NCBI RefSeq assembly: GCF_020595095.1
Contig: NZ_JAJDOP010000018.1
Location: forward strand, 1 to 49,426
DNA from: Microvirga rosea
Lineage (GTDB): Bacteria; Pseudomonadota; Alphaproteobacteria; Rhizobiales; Beijerinckiaceae
Length of the DNA: 49,426 nt
Direction of reading: 5' to 3'
The notes under the pieces: generated by a model
The model's input: only the letters and a program-made list of their open reading frames with translations
What the model was told of the DNA's origin: nothing
Database searches by the model: none
Translations under genes and position numbers: made by a program
Shown here: piece by piece, positions 27,420 to 37,265 of the stretch
Position numbering within the stretch: the stretch's first letter is position 1
Layout of the letters: each line of letters starts with the position of its first letter

Positions 27420-28064
27420 TTACCGGCGCTCGAGAAGTCGTGTGACCTCGGCATCCGAAAGCTGGTGGAACTCCCGATAGAACGGGCTGATGGCATAGAA
27501 TTCGTCGGACACGACAGGGCATACAATGTCGTCGACCAATGGCCGAAGAACCTCGATCGTTTCCGTGGGAGCGACCGGAACGGCGAGGATAAGGCGGGCA
27601 GGATGGCGTCGGCGCAAAGCGGTGAGCGCGGCTCTCACGGTTGTTCCGGTGGCGATTCCATCGTCGACCACGACCGCCGACTTTCCTTCGACGGAAACCG
27701 GCTTCCGCTCCTTCATGTAGACCTGTCGCCGCCGCTCCAGCTCCCTCAGCTCCGGCTCCGCCAGCCGCTCGATATCCCGTTCGGTCAGGCCGGTAAGCGA
27801 CATCACCGCCTCGTTCTGGACGATCTGAGGGGCCTCGCCATCGACGATAGCGGCCGCCGCGAGCTCAGGCTGCGAAGGGACTCCGATCTTGCGGACCAGA
27901 AGCAGGTCCAAGGGCGCCTGGAGAATCTCCGCGATAGGCTGTGCGACCGGAACCCCGCCGCGCGGCAGCGCGAGCACAACCGGATCCGTGAGACCCATGC
28001 CGGCGAGACGGCTCGCCAATTGTCGTCCCGCCTGATCTCGATCTGAAAACCGGTATGCTTCCAT
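27420..28064 (-). CDS. Phosphoribosyltransferase-domain protein
   Basis: 214 aa. It has a type I phosphoribosyltransferase core with the PRPP-binding loop VVVDDGIATGTT in mid-protein, an N-terminal VLALPRGGVPVA segment and LDLLLVRKIGVP. This architecture matches the stand-alone group of predicted phosphoribosyltransferases seen in many soil bacteria, often near stress genes. The actual base or substrate is unknown. It is oriented with the PfkB gene but 157 nt away, so a shared operon is not clear. Confidence 0.85.
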   Translation of the reverse strand: MEAYRFSDRDQAGRQLASRLAGMGLTDPVVLALPRGGVPVAQPIAEILQAPLDLLLVRKIGVPSQPELAAAAIVDGEAPQIVQNEAVMSLTGLTERDIERLAEPELRELERRRQVYMKERKPVSVEGKSAVVVDDGIATGTTVRAALTALRRRHPARLILAVPVAPTETIEVLRPLVDDIVCPVVSDEFYAISPFYREFHQLSDAEVTRLLERR

Positions 28065-28347
28065 CGAGCGGTCCGCTCACGAAAGGTCCACCGTCCATGC
28101 CCAGCGTCGTTCCATGGCCGGGGAGGGCCCGAAACGCCATTTTATCACCGACTGCCCGGAACGCCATGCAAGGCTCAGGAAAGCCAGCTCGATAATCATC
28201 CCGCTTGTGCCTCGACAAACCCGAACATTCTTCTGTTGGGGGCTTCAGGAGGATAGCGTCGGGAGCGAGGCACAACAGGGATGGCGGCGCCCGTTAACGC
28301 TTCATTGACCTTACGGGCGCACGCTTCCTCCCTCATTGGAGGTTTCC

Positions 28348-28479
28348 ATGATTGCGTTGCTCGTCGGTATGGTCGTCTGCTCCTTCACCTGTCTTGTCGC
28401 TCCGCCAACTGTCCGGATGGTGTGGAAGCGACGTGAAATCAGGGCCGTGACCCAAGGTCGGCCGATTGCGTTCGGATAG
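28348..28479 (+). CDS. Small membrane protein, 43 aa
   Basis: A short frame from ATG 28348 to TAG 28479, preceded by GGAGG at ideal spacing (ATTGGAGGTTTCC). Residues 1-20 (MIALLVGMVVCSFTCLVAPP) form a single membrane helix, followed by a basic MVWKRREIRAV segment and a short tail. The reading frame is isolated, with no other plus-strand gene nearby. A strong plus-strand terminator stands 139 nt downstream, which supports a transcript here. No family recognised. Confidence 0.5.
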   Translation: MIALLVGMVVCSFTCLVAPPTVRMVWKRREIRAVTQGRPIAFG

Positions 28480-28617
28480 GCATTTTGTCGCCATGCGCGA
28501 ATCGCATGCCAGCGTTTCGAACTGAGACCTGCCTTCAGGCCGGTTTGACCACCACATTAGGATCATGACGCCGCGACGATGGCGACGTTGTTCCCTCTGA
28601 AGTTTCTTCCCTTACTT

Positions 28618-28646
28618 GGGCCGCTGTTACAGCGGCCCTTTTTCTT
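28618..28646 (+). terminator. Intrinsic terminator on the plus strand
   Basis: GGGCCGCTG and CAGCGGCCC form a perfect 9-bp stem around TTA, followed directly by a T-rich tract (TTTTTCTTTT). The only plus-strand candidate upstream is the 43-aa frame at 28348, or an untranslated small RNA. The minus side lacks a U-tract, so it does not serve the gene that ends at 28664. Confidence 0.85.
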
Positions 28647-28663
28647 TTGGCCGCGCTCCGGCC

Positions 28664-29065
28664 TCAACGCCAAAGACCATATTTCTCCCACTGATCTTCG
28701 GGAACGATATCCCCGATTTGGTAGGTGAAGGAGGTTGCGGACAGGCGATCATCCGCAAGAATGCACTGAAATTGAAACTGGTGCCATTGACCCTTGAGCC
28801 GAAAGGCCCCGCCGGTTCCTGAAATCACGTTCTCATTGAAGGTCGGGCTCGAAAGTGCGTCGACCACAACTCGATCGAGCCGTGCGTAGTCCTTCTCCCG
28901 CGAGATCTGCTTCGACCCTTTATTGTTGCAGACCTGCAGGCTGCGGGTCTTCGGCTCGATCTTCATGAAGCTTGGCGACAAGCGCGCATTCGCGGCGTGC
29001 GCGATACTGCCGGATAAAGTGAAGGCAACTGCGGCAAACAGAACTCGCGTCGAAACTCTCGTCAT
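28664..29065 (-). CDS. DUF930 family secreted protein
   Basis: 133 aa from ATG 29065; the signal peptide MTRVSTRVLFAAVAFTLSG ends at AHA (residue 24). The mature part has RLSPSFMKIEPKTRSLQVCN with one cysteine, DRVVVDALS, GGAFRLKGQWHQFQFQC with the second cysteine, and a closing IGDIVPEDQWEKYGL. This pattern is the DUF930 domain of Hyphomicrobiales, periplasmic with one probable disulphide. Function unknown. The ribosome site (GGAG, 13 nt away) is poor, so a longer start cannot be ruled out, but only this one gives a clean signal peptide. Confidence 0.75.
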   Translation of the reverse strand: MTRVSTRVLFAAVAFTLSGSIAHAANARLSPSFMKIEPKTRSLQVCNNKGSKQISREKDYARLDRVVVDALSSPTFNENVISGTGGAFRLKGQWHQFQFQCILADDRLSATSFTYQIGDIVPEDQWEKYGLWR

Positions 29066-29618
29066 CGTCGAGGAAAACTCCAATCGGGGAGGTGTCAGAA
29101 TGAGAATGACCGTTTGAAACGGCTCGCCCGGCAAAAGGCGGGAATGACCGTGACGGTTTATTCCGCTCAACTCGCGGATCAAGAGCGCTTCATGCAGAGC
29201 CGACCGCTGATCCATGCGCAGGCTCCATGGGTTTGCGGATATTCGTCGTGACCGGAACATTCGCTCTTATTTTCGCCTTAATCGATGCCGCCAAAGCGGG
29301 GCCGTCCGGTCAAAGCCACCTGATTCCAGGGCGACTTTTCAAAACGGCTTTCCAAGACCGATCGTGCGGACATTCGAGTCATCTGCGAGCTGCGCTCCGA
29401 CGAGGTCCGTCCGTTCTTGCGCTCCAGTTGGTTTGCATCCGGACGCAAGTTGTCGGAGCATTCGTGCAACGGACGGACAATTCACCCGTTGGAAGCGCAG
29501 CGTCGAGGATGGTTTCCAGAAGCGCGACACGCTATGGAGAATCCGTCCCTCACCGCGATCATGAGTCGGTTCCCAGCCGGCACAGCCTTGGTCACCGCGT
29601 CTCTTGTCGGATCGCTTC
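29066..29618. other. Region without a confident gene
   Basis: This region is 553 bp between the DUF930 gene and the secreted protein at 29619. Three plus-strand frames each look partly coding. One begins with a clean signal peptide at 29227 but becomes atypical after about 30 residues, while another frame looks more protein-like further on. This is what a frameshifted or decaying small secreted gene would look like. Confidence 0.35.
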
Positions 29619-29622
29619 ATGA
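29227..29622 (+). CDS. Possible small secreted protein or decayed gene
   Basis: ATG 29227 opens a 131-aa frame whose first 24 residues (MGLRIFVVTGTFALIFALID, then AAKA) are a convincing signal peptide. After that the composition (Arg/Ser/His-rich) looks like an out-of-frame reading. In the next frame a stretch around RADIRVICELRSDEVRPFL looks more natural. The frame overlaps the ATG of the following gene by 4 nt. Either the gene is frameshifted or it is spurious. Confidence 0.25.
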   Translation: MGLRIFVVTGTFALIFALIDAAKAGPSGQSHLIPGRLFKTAFQDRSCGHSSHLRAALRRGPSVLALQLVCIRTQVVGAFVQRTDNSPVGSAASRMVSRSATRYGESVPHRDHESVPSRHSLGHRVSCRIAS

Positions 29623-30152
29623 AAAGAATCCTCAAAAGCTTATCCGGTGCTGTTGTCGTGGCGCTCATGGCGCCATCCCCGGCGCTTGCCGACGGTGTGA
29701 CCCTCGCAGCAACCTTGTGGGATTGCGTGCGTGCGCGAGACAACTCTCGCTTTCTCATCATGTTCTATCCTGACGGCGGGGTTGGTGGCGGCGAGGTCGA
29801 CAAGGGCGTGGTGACGCCCTACGCATTCGACGCGTCGAAGACATCGCAGAACCAATGGCCGGGGCGATGGAGCCAGTCCGGCGAAACATTCCAGTGGGAC
29901 TTCCCGGACCAGCACATGCGGATCGAGGGCCGCATCGCGACGCTTCCGAACGGGAAGGCCCGGTTAACTGGAACGGAGACATCCTTGGACCTGACATCGT
30001 CCGTGGTGTGCGGCCCGCAGCAGAAGGCGCCGAAACTGGGCGCCGGGCTCGTCGTCCCCAAGGACGGACACTTTCTTGACCCGGATGACTCGGAAGGCGA
30101 GCTGAAGGTGCCGACGGCGGCCTCCCTGCAGCGGCCGGGCAGATCACGCTAA
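29619..30152 (+). CDS. Hypothetical secreted protein, 177 aa
   Basis: ATG 29619 begins a signal peptide (MKRILKSLSGAVVVALMAPS, cut near ALA). The mature protein has paired features WDCVRARDNSRFLIMFYPDGG and VVCGPQQ, so one disulphide is possible, and a beta-rich middle (RWSQSGETFQWDFPDQHMRIEGRI). It looks like a small periplasmic beta-barrel fold in the style of lipocalin-like hypothetical proteins. The family is not recognised. The ribosome site is weak. Confidence 0.6.
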   Translation: MKRILKSLSGAVVVALMAPSPALADGVTLAATLWDCVRARDNSRFLIMFYPDGGVGGGEVDKGVVTPYAFDASKTSQNQWPGRWSQSGETFQWDFPDQHMRIEGRIATLPNGKARLTGTETSLDLTSSVVCGPQQKAPKLGAGLVVPKDGHFLDPDDSEGELKVPTAASLQRPGRSR

Positions 30153-30251
30153 GTCAAAACCAAATCTCAACCGATCATGTGTTTTATCGCCCGTTCGGCT
30201 TGAGACGCCTTTCTGAACGGACCGAAAAGAGCGGTCGCAAAGGAGCCTGCT

Positions 30252-30623
30252 GTGGTGAAGCGCATTGGTTCGATGGCGTGGCGAGTGGAGGTCGGCGCCG
30301 ATGGGCAGCTGTTCTCGCTCGGCGTGCGCGCGGATACGGGACGGGAATACGAGGTTCTTCTCGGAACGGTCGATTCCACGCCGATCGTCTCCGACCTGCT
30401 GGGCGAAATGGCACGCGTTCATCGCGCGTTGCCGCCGCGGGTCTTCGCGGAAGGGGCGGGCCCGCATCATCCCCGCAGCGTTCCGCTCCAGCCTCTTGCG
30501 ACCCGGATCGAGGATCATCGCGGCCAACCGGTCCTCACGCTCGATTTCGGCGGAACGGTCCTCAAGATTCAGATCGATCCCGCCAGTCTCCAGAAGGATC
30601 TGGCGAAGTATCAGGGGTCGTAG
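30252..30623 (+). CDS. Hypothetical cytoplasmic protein, 123 aa
   Basis: Starts at GTG 30252, 6 nt after AGGAG. No signal peptide or membrane segment. Two alternating beta-like halves: WRVEVGADGQLFSLGVRADTG and VLTLDFGGTVLKIQIDP, joined by a Gly/His/Pro-rich loop. I do not recognise the family. It converges on the DUF882 gene, whose stop is 9 nt away. Confidence 0.6.
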   Translation: MVKRIGSMAWRVEVGADGQLFSLGVRADTGREYEVLLGTVDSTPIVSDLLGEMARVHRALPPRVFAEGAGPHHPRSVPLQPLATRIEDHRGQPVLTLDFGGTVLKIQIDPASLQKDLAKYQGS

Positions 30624-30632
30624 GCCTGTCCG

Positions 30633-31817
30633 CTACGAGCCTGTGTTGAGAGCAGCGCTGGCCTGTCGCACGGGAGCGGGAGATTTTACCGGCAGGGGTT
30701 TGACCGCAGGCCCGGTGAAGCTCGTCGTTGTCAGCTCGCTTTTCAGCTCGGGCGAGAAGCCCAGATCCAGGAATGCCGTCCGGGGATCGAACAGCGCCTT
30801 GACCGCCGCCGTCCGATTGACCCCGAGGATCGGCTCGATGGATCGCGAAGGTGTCGTAAGGGCCGCCGTTACGATGGGCCGTTCCGGGCGGGGAGGCATG
30901 GGCGGCTCGACGGAGGCGACGGCGATCAGATCCTTCGGGCGCTGAGGCGGAACCGGCACCAGGGCCAGCGCCGTCGCAGGCACGCCGGGCGGACTTGCGG
31001 AAATCGCCGGGTCGCTGGTCTGCGTCTCCACGGGCGCGGGTGGCGGCTCCTTGCGCTTGAACAGGGCGGTCATGATGCTGCCCAGCGAACCGCCGGAGGT
31101 TGCCTGCGCGGCGAGCGCGGCATTGCGCGGCAGGATTTCCGCCTTGGCCTCCTCGTAGCCGGGCAGCGGCCGCCCGTTGGTCGGAAGGTGCAGGGTCTTG
31201 CCGTTGGGGAAGAGGCGGGCCAGCTGATCCTGTGTCATCCGCGGCCAGGCGCGAACATTGCCCGTATCCACGTGAACGAACTCGGAGGACGCGTAGTAGC
31301 CGACGCCGCCATATTGCAGCTTCATCGCAATGGCGCGCAGGCGGCCGGTCTCCACGTCCGGGAGCCGAATGTCCATCGCCTTTCCGAGCATGTGTTGGCT
31401 ATGTTCGGAGACGCCGCTTGAACGGTTGCGGAGCATGGCGTTGGTTTGAGGCGAGCGGTAGGCCGAGATGATGTTGATCGGCTCCCGCGATCCGCTTTCC
31501 TGATAGACTTCCCACAGCACATCGAAAAGCCGCGGGTCCATCTTGGCCGGCTCGTCCGTGCGCCAATCGCGCAGGTACCAGTTGAGCTGCGCCAGGGCCT
31601 GCTCGTCATAGCGCCCGTTGCGCCGGAAGGTGATGGTGGCGCTATCGCGCCGATGGGTGTGGAAGAAACTCAAGGAGCGCGTGTCGCCGTCGGCGGCCGC
31701 GTCCTGCGTGGCGACGACAGCGGCCAGGAATAATGTTGCAGACGCGGCTGAGCAAAGACCAATCTGGAGGAGCCGTTGCATCGGGATGCGACGGCCGAAG
31801 AGCGGCGCGGGTACCAT
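30633..31817 (-). CDS. DUF882 (M15-like) murein peptidase with Pro-rich tail
   Basis: 394 aa from ATG 31817 behind GGGAGGG. An N-terminal export signal (about residues 13-40) is followed by the DUF882/YcbK-like domain (about 45-200). The zinc-site motifs of the M15 peptidase group are present: ISAYRSPQTN, SEHSQHMLGKAMDIR and EFVHVDTGNVRAW. The remaining 190 residues are Pro/Ala/Thr-rich and probably disordered. Such proteins cleave peptidoglycan cross-links or stems; E. coli MepK is the best-known relative. The next gene upstream on the same strand is an L,D-transpeptidase, a fitting functional neighbour. Confidence 0.88.
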   Translation of the reverse strand: MVPAPLFGRRIPMQRLLQIGLCSAASATLFLAAVVATQDAAADGDTRSLSFFHTHRRDSATITFRRNGRYDEQALAQLNWYLRDWRTDEPAKMDPRLFDVLWEVYQESGSREPINIISAYRSPQTNAMLRNRSSGVSEHSQHMLGKAMDIRLPDVETGRLRAIAMKLQYGGVGYYASSEFVHVDTGNVRAWPRMTQDQLARLFPNGKTLHLPTNGRPLPGYEEAKAEILPRNAALAAQATSGGSLGSIMTALFKRKEPPPAPVETQTSDPAISASPPGVPATALALVPVPPQRPKDLIAVASVEPPMPPRPERPIVTAALTTPSRSIEPILGVNRTAAVKALFDPRTAFLDLGFSPELKSELTTTSFTGPAVKPLPVKSPAPVRQASAALNTGS

Positions 31818-32097
31818 GAGTAACCCTCCCGAACGTCGGCCGTAACGAGAAATCCCCTTGAAGTTCTTTTGTTCGCCCGGCGTCCCAAGCCATTTCGTGG
31901 CGGTAAACCATGGCAAAATTGGAGCAAGCCGCCAAAGAACAGGCGGGCGGATCTTCCGGGCAAAGGCAGACGCAAACTGGAACATGGGTCCAGTTTCGCG
32001 GTGAGCGTTTAACCGAGCGTTAGCGACGACGGGAAATTTCGTCCCGTCGACGTCCTGCGAGCCTTGACTTTCGACTCCCGCCTTGCGGACTAAGGTC

Positions 32098-32799
32098 CTA
32101 TCCCGAACGCTGGGCCGACCGTTTCGCGCCCGGACCGCCGCCCGCCAGGACGATCACTCTCGTGCCCACGGAGGTGCGCCCGTAAAGATCCATCACGTCC
32201 TGGTTGATCATTCTGATGCAGCCGGATGAAACATTCGTCCCGATGGTCCAGGGTTCGAAGGTTCCATGGATGCGGTAGAGCGTATCCTTGTTCCCCTGCC
32301 AAAGGTAAAGGGCACGGGCCCCGAGGGGATTGCCGGGGCCCCCGGGCATGCCGGGCCCTCCCGGAAGTTCTCCCATTTGATCCATCAGCTCGGGCTGACG
32401 CTGGAACATTTCCTTGGGCGGATACCAGTCGGGCCATTCCTGCTTGTCGTGGACCGTTGCTTCCCCCGACCAGGAAAAGCCCGCCCGTCCGACGCCGACG
32501 CCATAGCGCATCGCCGTCCCACCGTCCTGAACGAGGTAGAGATAGCGGGCCCGTGGATCGATCACGATCGTGCCGGCAGGCTCCGGCCGGTCGTAGGGCA
32601 CTTCCCGGCGTAGAAAAGCCTGGTTGATCCGTGAGAGCGGGACGCCCGGAACGGGGTACAGATCATGATCGACCGGTGCATACATGGCCGCGTAGGGGTT
32701 CCGATCCGAAAGGGGCTGCGCGAAACTCTTCTCCGAATGAAAACCGAGACTTGCCACGGAGGGCAGACCGACCAAGAAGGCGCGGCGGTTGAGATCCAT
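32098..32799 (-). CDS. L,D-transpeptidase (YkuD domain)
   Basis: 233-aa periplasmic enzyme that cross-links peptidoglycan or attaches lipoproteins to it. A Tat-like signal (NRRAFLVGLPSVASLG) starts the protein. The YkuD catalytic site is intact: His178 in HGTFEPW and the catalytic Cys194 in SSGCIRM. GTIVIDPRARYLYLVQDGG is the start of the domain. A Gly/Pro-rich loop (GGPGMPGGPGNPLG) precedes the active site. 280 bp separate it from the DUF882 murein peptidase downstream. Confidence 0.92.
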   Translation of the reverse strand: MDLNRRAFLVGLPSVASLGFHSEKSFAQPLSDRNPYAAMYAPVDHDLYPVPGVPLSRINQAFLRREVPYDRPEPAGTIVIDPRARYLYLVQDGGTAMRYGVGVGRAGFSWSGEATVHDKQEWPDWYPPKEMFQRQPELMDQMGELPGGPGMPGGPGNPLGARALYLWQGNKDTLYRIHGTFEPWTIGTNVSSGCIRMINQDVMDLYGRTSVGTRVIVLAGGGPGAKRSAQRSG

Positions 32800-32952
32800 G
32801 TTTCACCTCCTCAAGAGAGCTTGCCTGCACAGACATCTAGGCCGGGATCCGAGGGTGAAAAGACGAGATGTGCTTAAAGTCTTAGCAATTCTTGAGGGAA
32901 CTCTAATGGTTACGCTTCGTTAACTATAGTTGTTCGAACAAGGCAGGTCGTC

Positions 32953-33231
32953 ATGACTGTGATAGGCGATAACTCCCGAAAGGCACGGAGCAATCAGCCG
33001 CCTCTTCCGCGGCAGGTTCAGGAGCATCTGGGCCAGAAGCTACGTGCACAGCTTTATGAGACGACTGCCAAGCCCCGGTATCTCGGGGACCCGGCCATTC
33101 CTCAGGAATTCGACGCGCTTCTCGAAAAGCTCGACAGGCGCGACAGGATGAGACGCAGCGAGCAGATCGCCCAGATTGCTCATCGGGCTGTCGAGGATGC
33201 GCTGAAAGGCCTGGTAACGGCTGCCCGCTGA
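32953..33231 (+). CDS. Small conserved-looking protein, 92 aa
   Basis: ATG 32953 opens a soluble, basic protein rich in charged helices: PPLPRQVQEHLGQKLRAQLYET and PQEFDALLEKLDRRDRMRRSEQ. No signal peptide. Sequence character (no low complexity, good codon use) supports a real gene. The ribosome site is weak (AGG some 9 nt upstream). The family is not recognised; the helical LRAQLYET..P..F..LL pattern is seen in small regulators that bind other proteins, but that is only an impression. Confidence 0.6.
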   Translation: MTVIGDNSRKARSNQPPLPRQVQEHLGQKLRAQLYETTAKPRYLGDPAIPQEFDALLEKLDRRDRMRRSEQIAQIAHRAVEDALKGLVTAAR

Positions 33232-33386
33232 ATTCCACGCAGACCTTGACACGGTTTTTACCCGGCGGGTCCGTTTCGGGGCCCGTCGAGAGATACGCTG
33301 CGAAAATTCCAGGCCAGATCCGGAAATCTTCACCAACTTGAGACGGATCGTCGTCTAAGCCTTCCGTCGCAAGGTTGGAGACTTCC

Positions 33387-34205
33387 ATGAGAATTTATAT
33401 CTCGGCGGATATTGAAGGGGTTGCCGGAGTGGTGAACCCGCAGCACGGCGCCATGGGCAATGCGGAATATGAACGCGCCCGGCGTTTGATGACCCAGGAG
33501 GTCAACGCCGCCATCGCGGGCGCATTCGCCGGGGGCGCCACCGAAGTGCTCGTGAACGATTCCCACGGCGACATGCGCAATCTGCTCCCCGACGAACTCG
33601 ACGAGCGGGCCGAGCTGATCATCGGCAAGCCGAAGCCGCTGAACATGTTCGAAGGGCTGACGCCCGATCATGCCGGCATCATCTGTCTCGGCTATCATGC
33701 GCGTGCGCGCGCACCCGGGATCCTCGCCCACACGGTGAACGGTTTTGCGTTCGGCCGCATTCATCTGAACGGCCTCGAACTCGGGGAAGCGGGCCTTTAC
33801 GGCGCCTATGCCGGCAGCATCGGCGTTCCGGTCATTCTCCTGACGGGTGATGACTGCCTTCAAAGCGAGACCAAGGACCTTTTCCCGGATGCTCTTTACG
33901 CCGTCGTGAAGCAATCGCTCGGGCAGCGTGCGGCGCGCAACCTCGCACCAGAGCGCGCAAGGGCTCTGATCAGGGCGAAAAGCGAGGAGGCGGTGAGGGG
34001 GGCCGGAGGCATGAAGCCGTTCAGGCTGGATGGACCTTACCGGCTGGAGGTCGAGTTCAACACGCCGGCTCTTTGCGATCTGGCGGCTGTCATTCCCGTT
34101 GCCACACGCCTCGACGCGGTCACCATCGCCCTGGAGCCGTCCAGCACGGAGCATGCCGTACGGTGGATCAACACGCTGTCGGCTTTGTCCGCAATCCTGC
34201 GGTGA
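33387..34205 (+). CDS. dppA: D-aminopeptidase DppA, M55 family
   Basis: Zinc-dependent D-aminopeptidase that removes D-amino acids, typically D-Ala, from peptides; 272 aa from ATG 33387 (TTGGAGACTTCC upstream). Zinc-site residues are in ADIEGVAGV (Asp8, Glu10), the VNDSHGDMRNL block, and LGYHARA. HTVNGFAFGRIHLNG and VILLTGDD complete the family pattern. It is not next to peptide-transport genes, so it may salvage muropeptides released by the nearby murein enzymes; that link is inferred. Its 3' end faces groEL across a shared hairpin. Confidence 0.92.
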   Translation: MRIYISADIEGVAGVVNPQHGAMGNAEYERARRLMTQEVNAAIAGAFAGGATEVLVNDSHGDMRNLLPDELDERAELIIGKPKPLNMFEGLTPDHAGIICLGYHARARAPGILAHTVNGFAFGRIHLNGLELGEAGLYGAYAGSIGVPVILLTGDDCLQSETKDLFPDALYAVVKQSLGQRAARNLAPERARALIRAKSEEAVRGAGGMKPFRLDGPYRLEVEFNTPALCDLAAVIPVATRLDAVTIALEPSSTEHAVRWINTLSALSAILR

Positions 34206-34221
34206 GCATTCTCGAACAACG

Positions 34222-34249
34222 AAAAAAGGCGCCGCGTGGCCGCGGCGCC
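34222..34249 (-). terminator. groEL terminator
   Basis: GGCGCCGCG and CGCGGCGCC form a perfect 9-bp stem with a TGGC loop. On the minus strand it is followed by six T. It ends the groESL transcript 22 nt past the groEL stop and may also end dppA from the other side, though that side lacks a U-tract. Confidence 0.85.
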
Positions 34250-34271
34250 CTGTGCCTTGAGGAGGGATGGA

Positions 34272-35900
<1,629 letters not shown>

Positions 35901-35960
35901 GTTTCGTCACTCCTTGAGACGCAACGATGTTTGACTCTGATGATGGATGGCGATGCCGCC

Positions 35961-36275
35961 TCAGGCGGCTTTCTTGCGGGCGACCGTTTCTTCGACGATC
36001 CCCATGATGTCGGCTTCCTTCATGATCAGGAGATCCTCGCCGTCGATCTTCACTTCCGTGCCGGACCACTTGCCGAACAGGACGATGTCGCCGGCCTTCA
36101 CGTCGAGGGCGACGACCTTGCCGCTCTCGTCACGGGCCCCCGGGCCGACGGCGATGACCTCGCCCTGCTGCGGCTTTTCCTTGGCGGTGTCCGGGATGAT
36201 GATACCACCGGCGGTCTTTTCTTCCGCGTCAATCCTCTTCACCAGAACGCGGTCGTGCAAAGGACGGAACTTCAT
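35961..36275 (-). CDS. groES: Co-chaperonin GroES
   Basis: 104-aa Hsp10 lid of the GroEL cage. It begins MKFRPLHDRVLVKRIDAEEK, has the mobile loop TAGGIIIPDTAKEKP, and continues with GDIVLFGKWSGTEVKIDGEDLLIMKE. Its length is slightly above the common 95-97 aa because of a lysine-rich end (ARKKAA), usual in this order. The first gene of groESL. Confidence 0.97.
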   Translation of the reverse strand: MKFRPLHDRVLVKRIDAEEKTAGGIIIPDTAKEKPQQGEVIAVGPGARDESGKVVALDVKAGDIVLFGKWSGTEVKIDGEDLLIMKEADIMGIVEETVARKKAA

Positions 36276-36344
36276 GAAGCTTCCTCCAATGATTTCAAGA
36301 GTTTACCTTCTGCGGCGAGGCCGTTTCGGCCCTCGCGCGGCGAT

Positions 36345-36374
36345 GATTTGGGCGGGCAAGCTTCACGGTTCAAG
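36345..36374 (-). promoter_or_regulatory. Possible heat-shock (RpoH-type) promoter of groESL
   Basis: On the minus strand, CTTGAA (36374-36369) is followed 14-16 nt later by CCCAAATC (36352-36345). This resembles the RpoH promoter pattern CTTGAA-N13-15-CCCCATNT but the -10 element is imperfect. It is about 70 nt upstream of groES. Confidence 0.35.
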
Positions 36375-36434
36375 AGGCCCCCAAAATTTTTTTTTTGCGG
36401 TCAGGGAACTGTCGGCGAAAGGGATGGCCCGGGC

Positions 36435-36464
36435 TTGGCAGCAGCCCTCATGAAATGCTGCTAA
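36435..36464. promoter_or_regulatory. Inverted repeat between groES and usg
   Basis: TTGGCAGCA and TGCTGCTAA are 9-bp inverted arms, one mismatch, with 12 nt between. The outer TTRGCA/TGCTAA edges resemble the CIRCE element of HrcA (TTAGCACTC-N9-GAGTGCTAA), but the inner arms and spacing differ, so it is not a normal CIRCE. Confidence 0.4.
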
Positions 36465-36559
36465 CCTTTTGATATTTATTGATATTATTCTTTTTGTAAA
36501 CTTGCTGGCGAGCGGCCTCTCTGATGAAATCGTCCCGTTTCCCCTGATGCGAGGAGCCA

Positions 36560-36832
36560 ATGACAGCGACACCGGATTTCGTTCTGCAGCTTCAAGGATA
36601 CGGCCTGACCACGGCGCGGATCTTCTATCGGATTCCTGATCATCGATCCCTTCTGCAGGAGTTCATTTGGCAGGATTACGATCTTTTCCCGAAGTTTCCG
36701 ACGTTACGGAAGTTTCTTGATTATTGGCGGCGAGAACTGGACGGACCGCTCTTTTCGATAACGGTTTCTCATTCACGCCTCATCCGACCAGCGGAGCTTC
36801 GCGCGGTCGAGGGCGAGTTCCGCCTGCAATAG
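36560..36832 (+). CDS. usg: Usg family protein
   Basis: 90-aa protein with the strong Usg pattern FVLQLQGYGLTTARIFYR, LLQEFIWQDYDLFPKFP, FLDYWRRELDGPLFSI and SHSRLIRPAELR. Usg is a small conserved alphaproteobacterial protein first noted as an open reading frame upstream of trpF; its function is unknown. Here it is divergent from groES rather than beside trp genes. No signal peptide. The ATG is preceded by GAGGAGCCA. Confidence 0.88.
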   Translation: MTATPDFVLQLQGYGLTTARIFYRIPDHRSLLQEFIWQDYDLFPKFPTLRKFLDYWRRELDGPLFSITVSHSRLIRPAELRAVEGEFRLQ

Positions 36833-36884
36833 CCGCAGTCATTCTCCTGCGCCAGCGGATCGGGGGCAGGAGAATGGGCATCGC

Positions 36885-37265
36885 TTACTGTTCAATTCCC
36901 TTTTTCTTGAGCCACGCCCGCATTTCGCCGATCTCCCTTTCCTGTTCACGAATGACATCGTTCGCCCATTGCCGAACCTGTTCGTCCTTGCCGTTCTGCA
37001 GGACGACCTTTGCCATGTCGATCGCTCCCTGATGGTGAGGGATCATGCCACGCACGAAGTCGACATCCGCGTCGCCTGTGTAGGAGATGTCCATGCCCTT
37101 GTGCATTTTGGTGTTGGCGTCCCTATAGCCCTTCGTGGCTGCCGTGTCGGCGGCTGGAGCAGGGGATGCGTGCCCCGTGTGGCTGCCATGAGATGCACCT
37201 TGTGCCAAGGCCAGGCTCGGCGCCGCCGTCAGCATGAGGATGAACGAACATATGCGTAGTGTCAT
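36885..37265 (-). CDS. DUF305 secreted metal-linked protein
   Basis: 126 aa from ATG 37265 (GGAG 8 nt upstream). The signal peptide ends near ALAQG. A His-rich linker, HGSHTGHASPAP, follows. The DUF305 core has HKGMDISYTGDADVDFVRGM, the signature MIPHHQGAIDMAKVVLQ, and a charged helical end (IREQEREIGEMRAWL). DUF305 proteins are ferritin-like four-helix proteins often found with copper systems. A copper/HMA gene is directly upstream, so a role in metal handling is likely but inferred. Confidence 0.88.
   Translation of the reverse strand: MTLRICSFILMLTAAPSLALAQGASHGSHTGHASPAPAADTAATKGYRDANTKMHKGMDISYTGDADVDFVRGMIPHHQGAIDMAKVVLQNGKDEQVRQWANDVIREQEREIGEMRAWLKKKGIEQ

Noticed and set aside
36383..36396. 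AAAA followed by a run of ten T as a terminator of a plus-strand gene
   Set aside because: No stable stem directly precedes the run and no plus-strand gene ends there; it is simply part of the groES upstream region.
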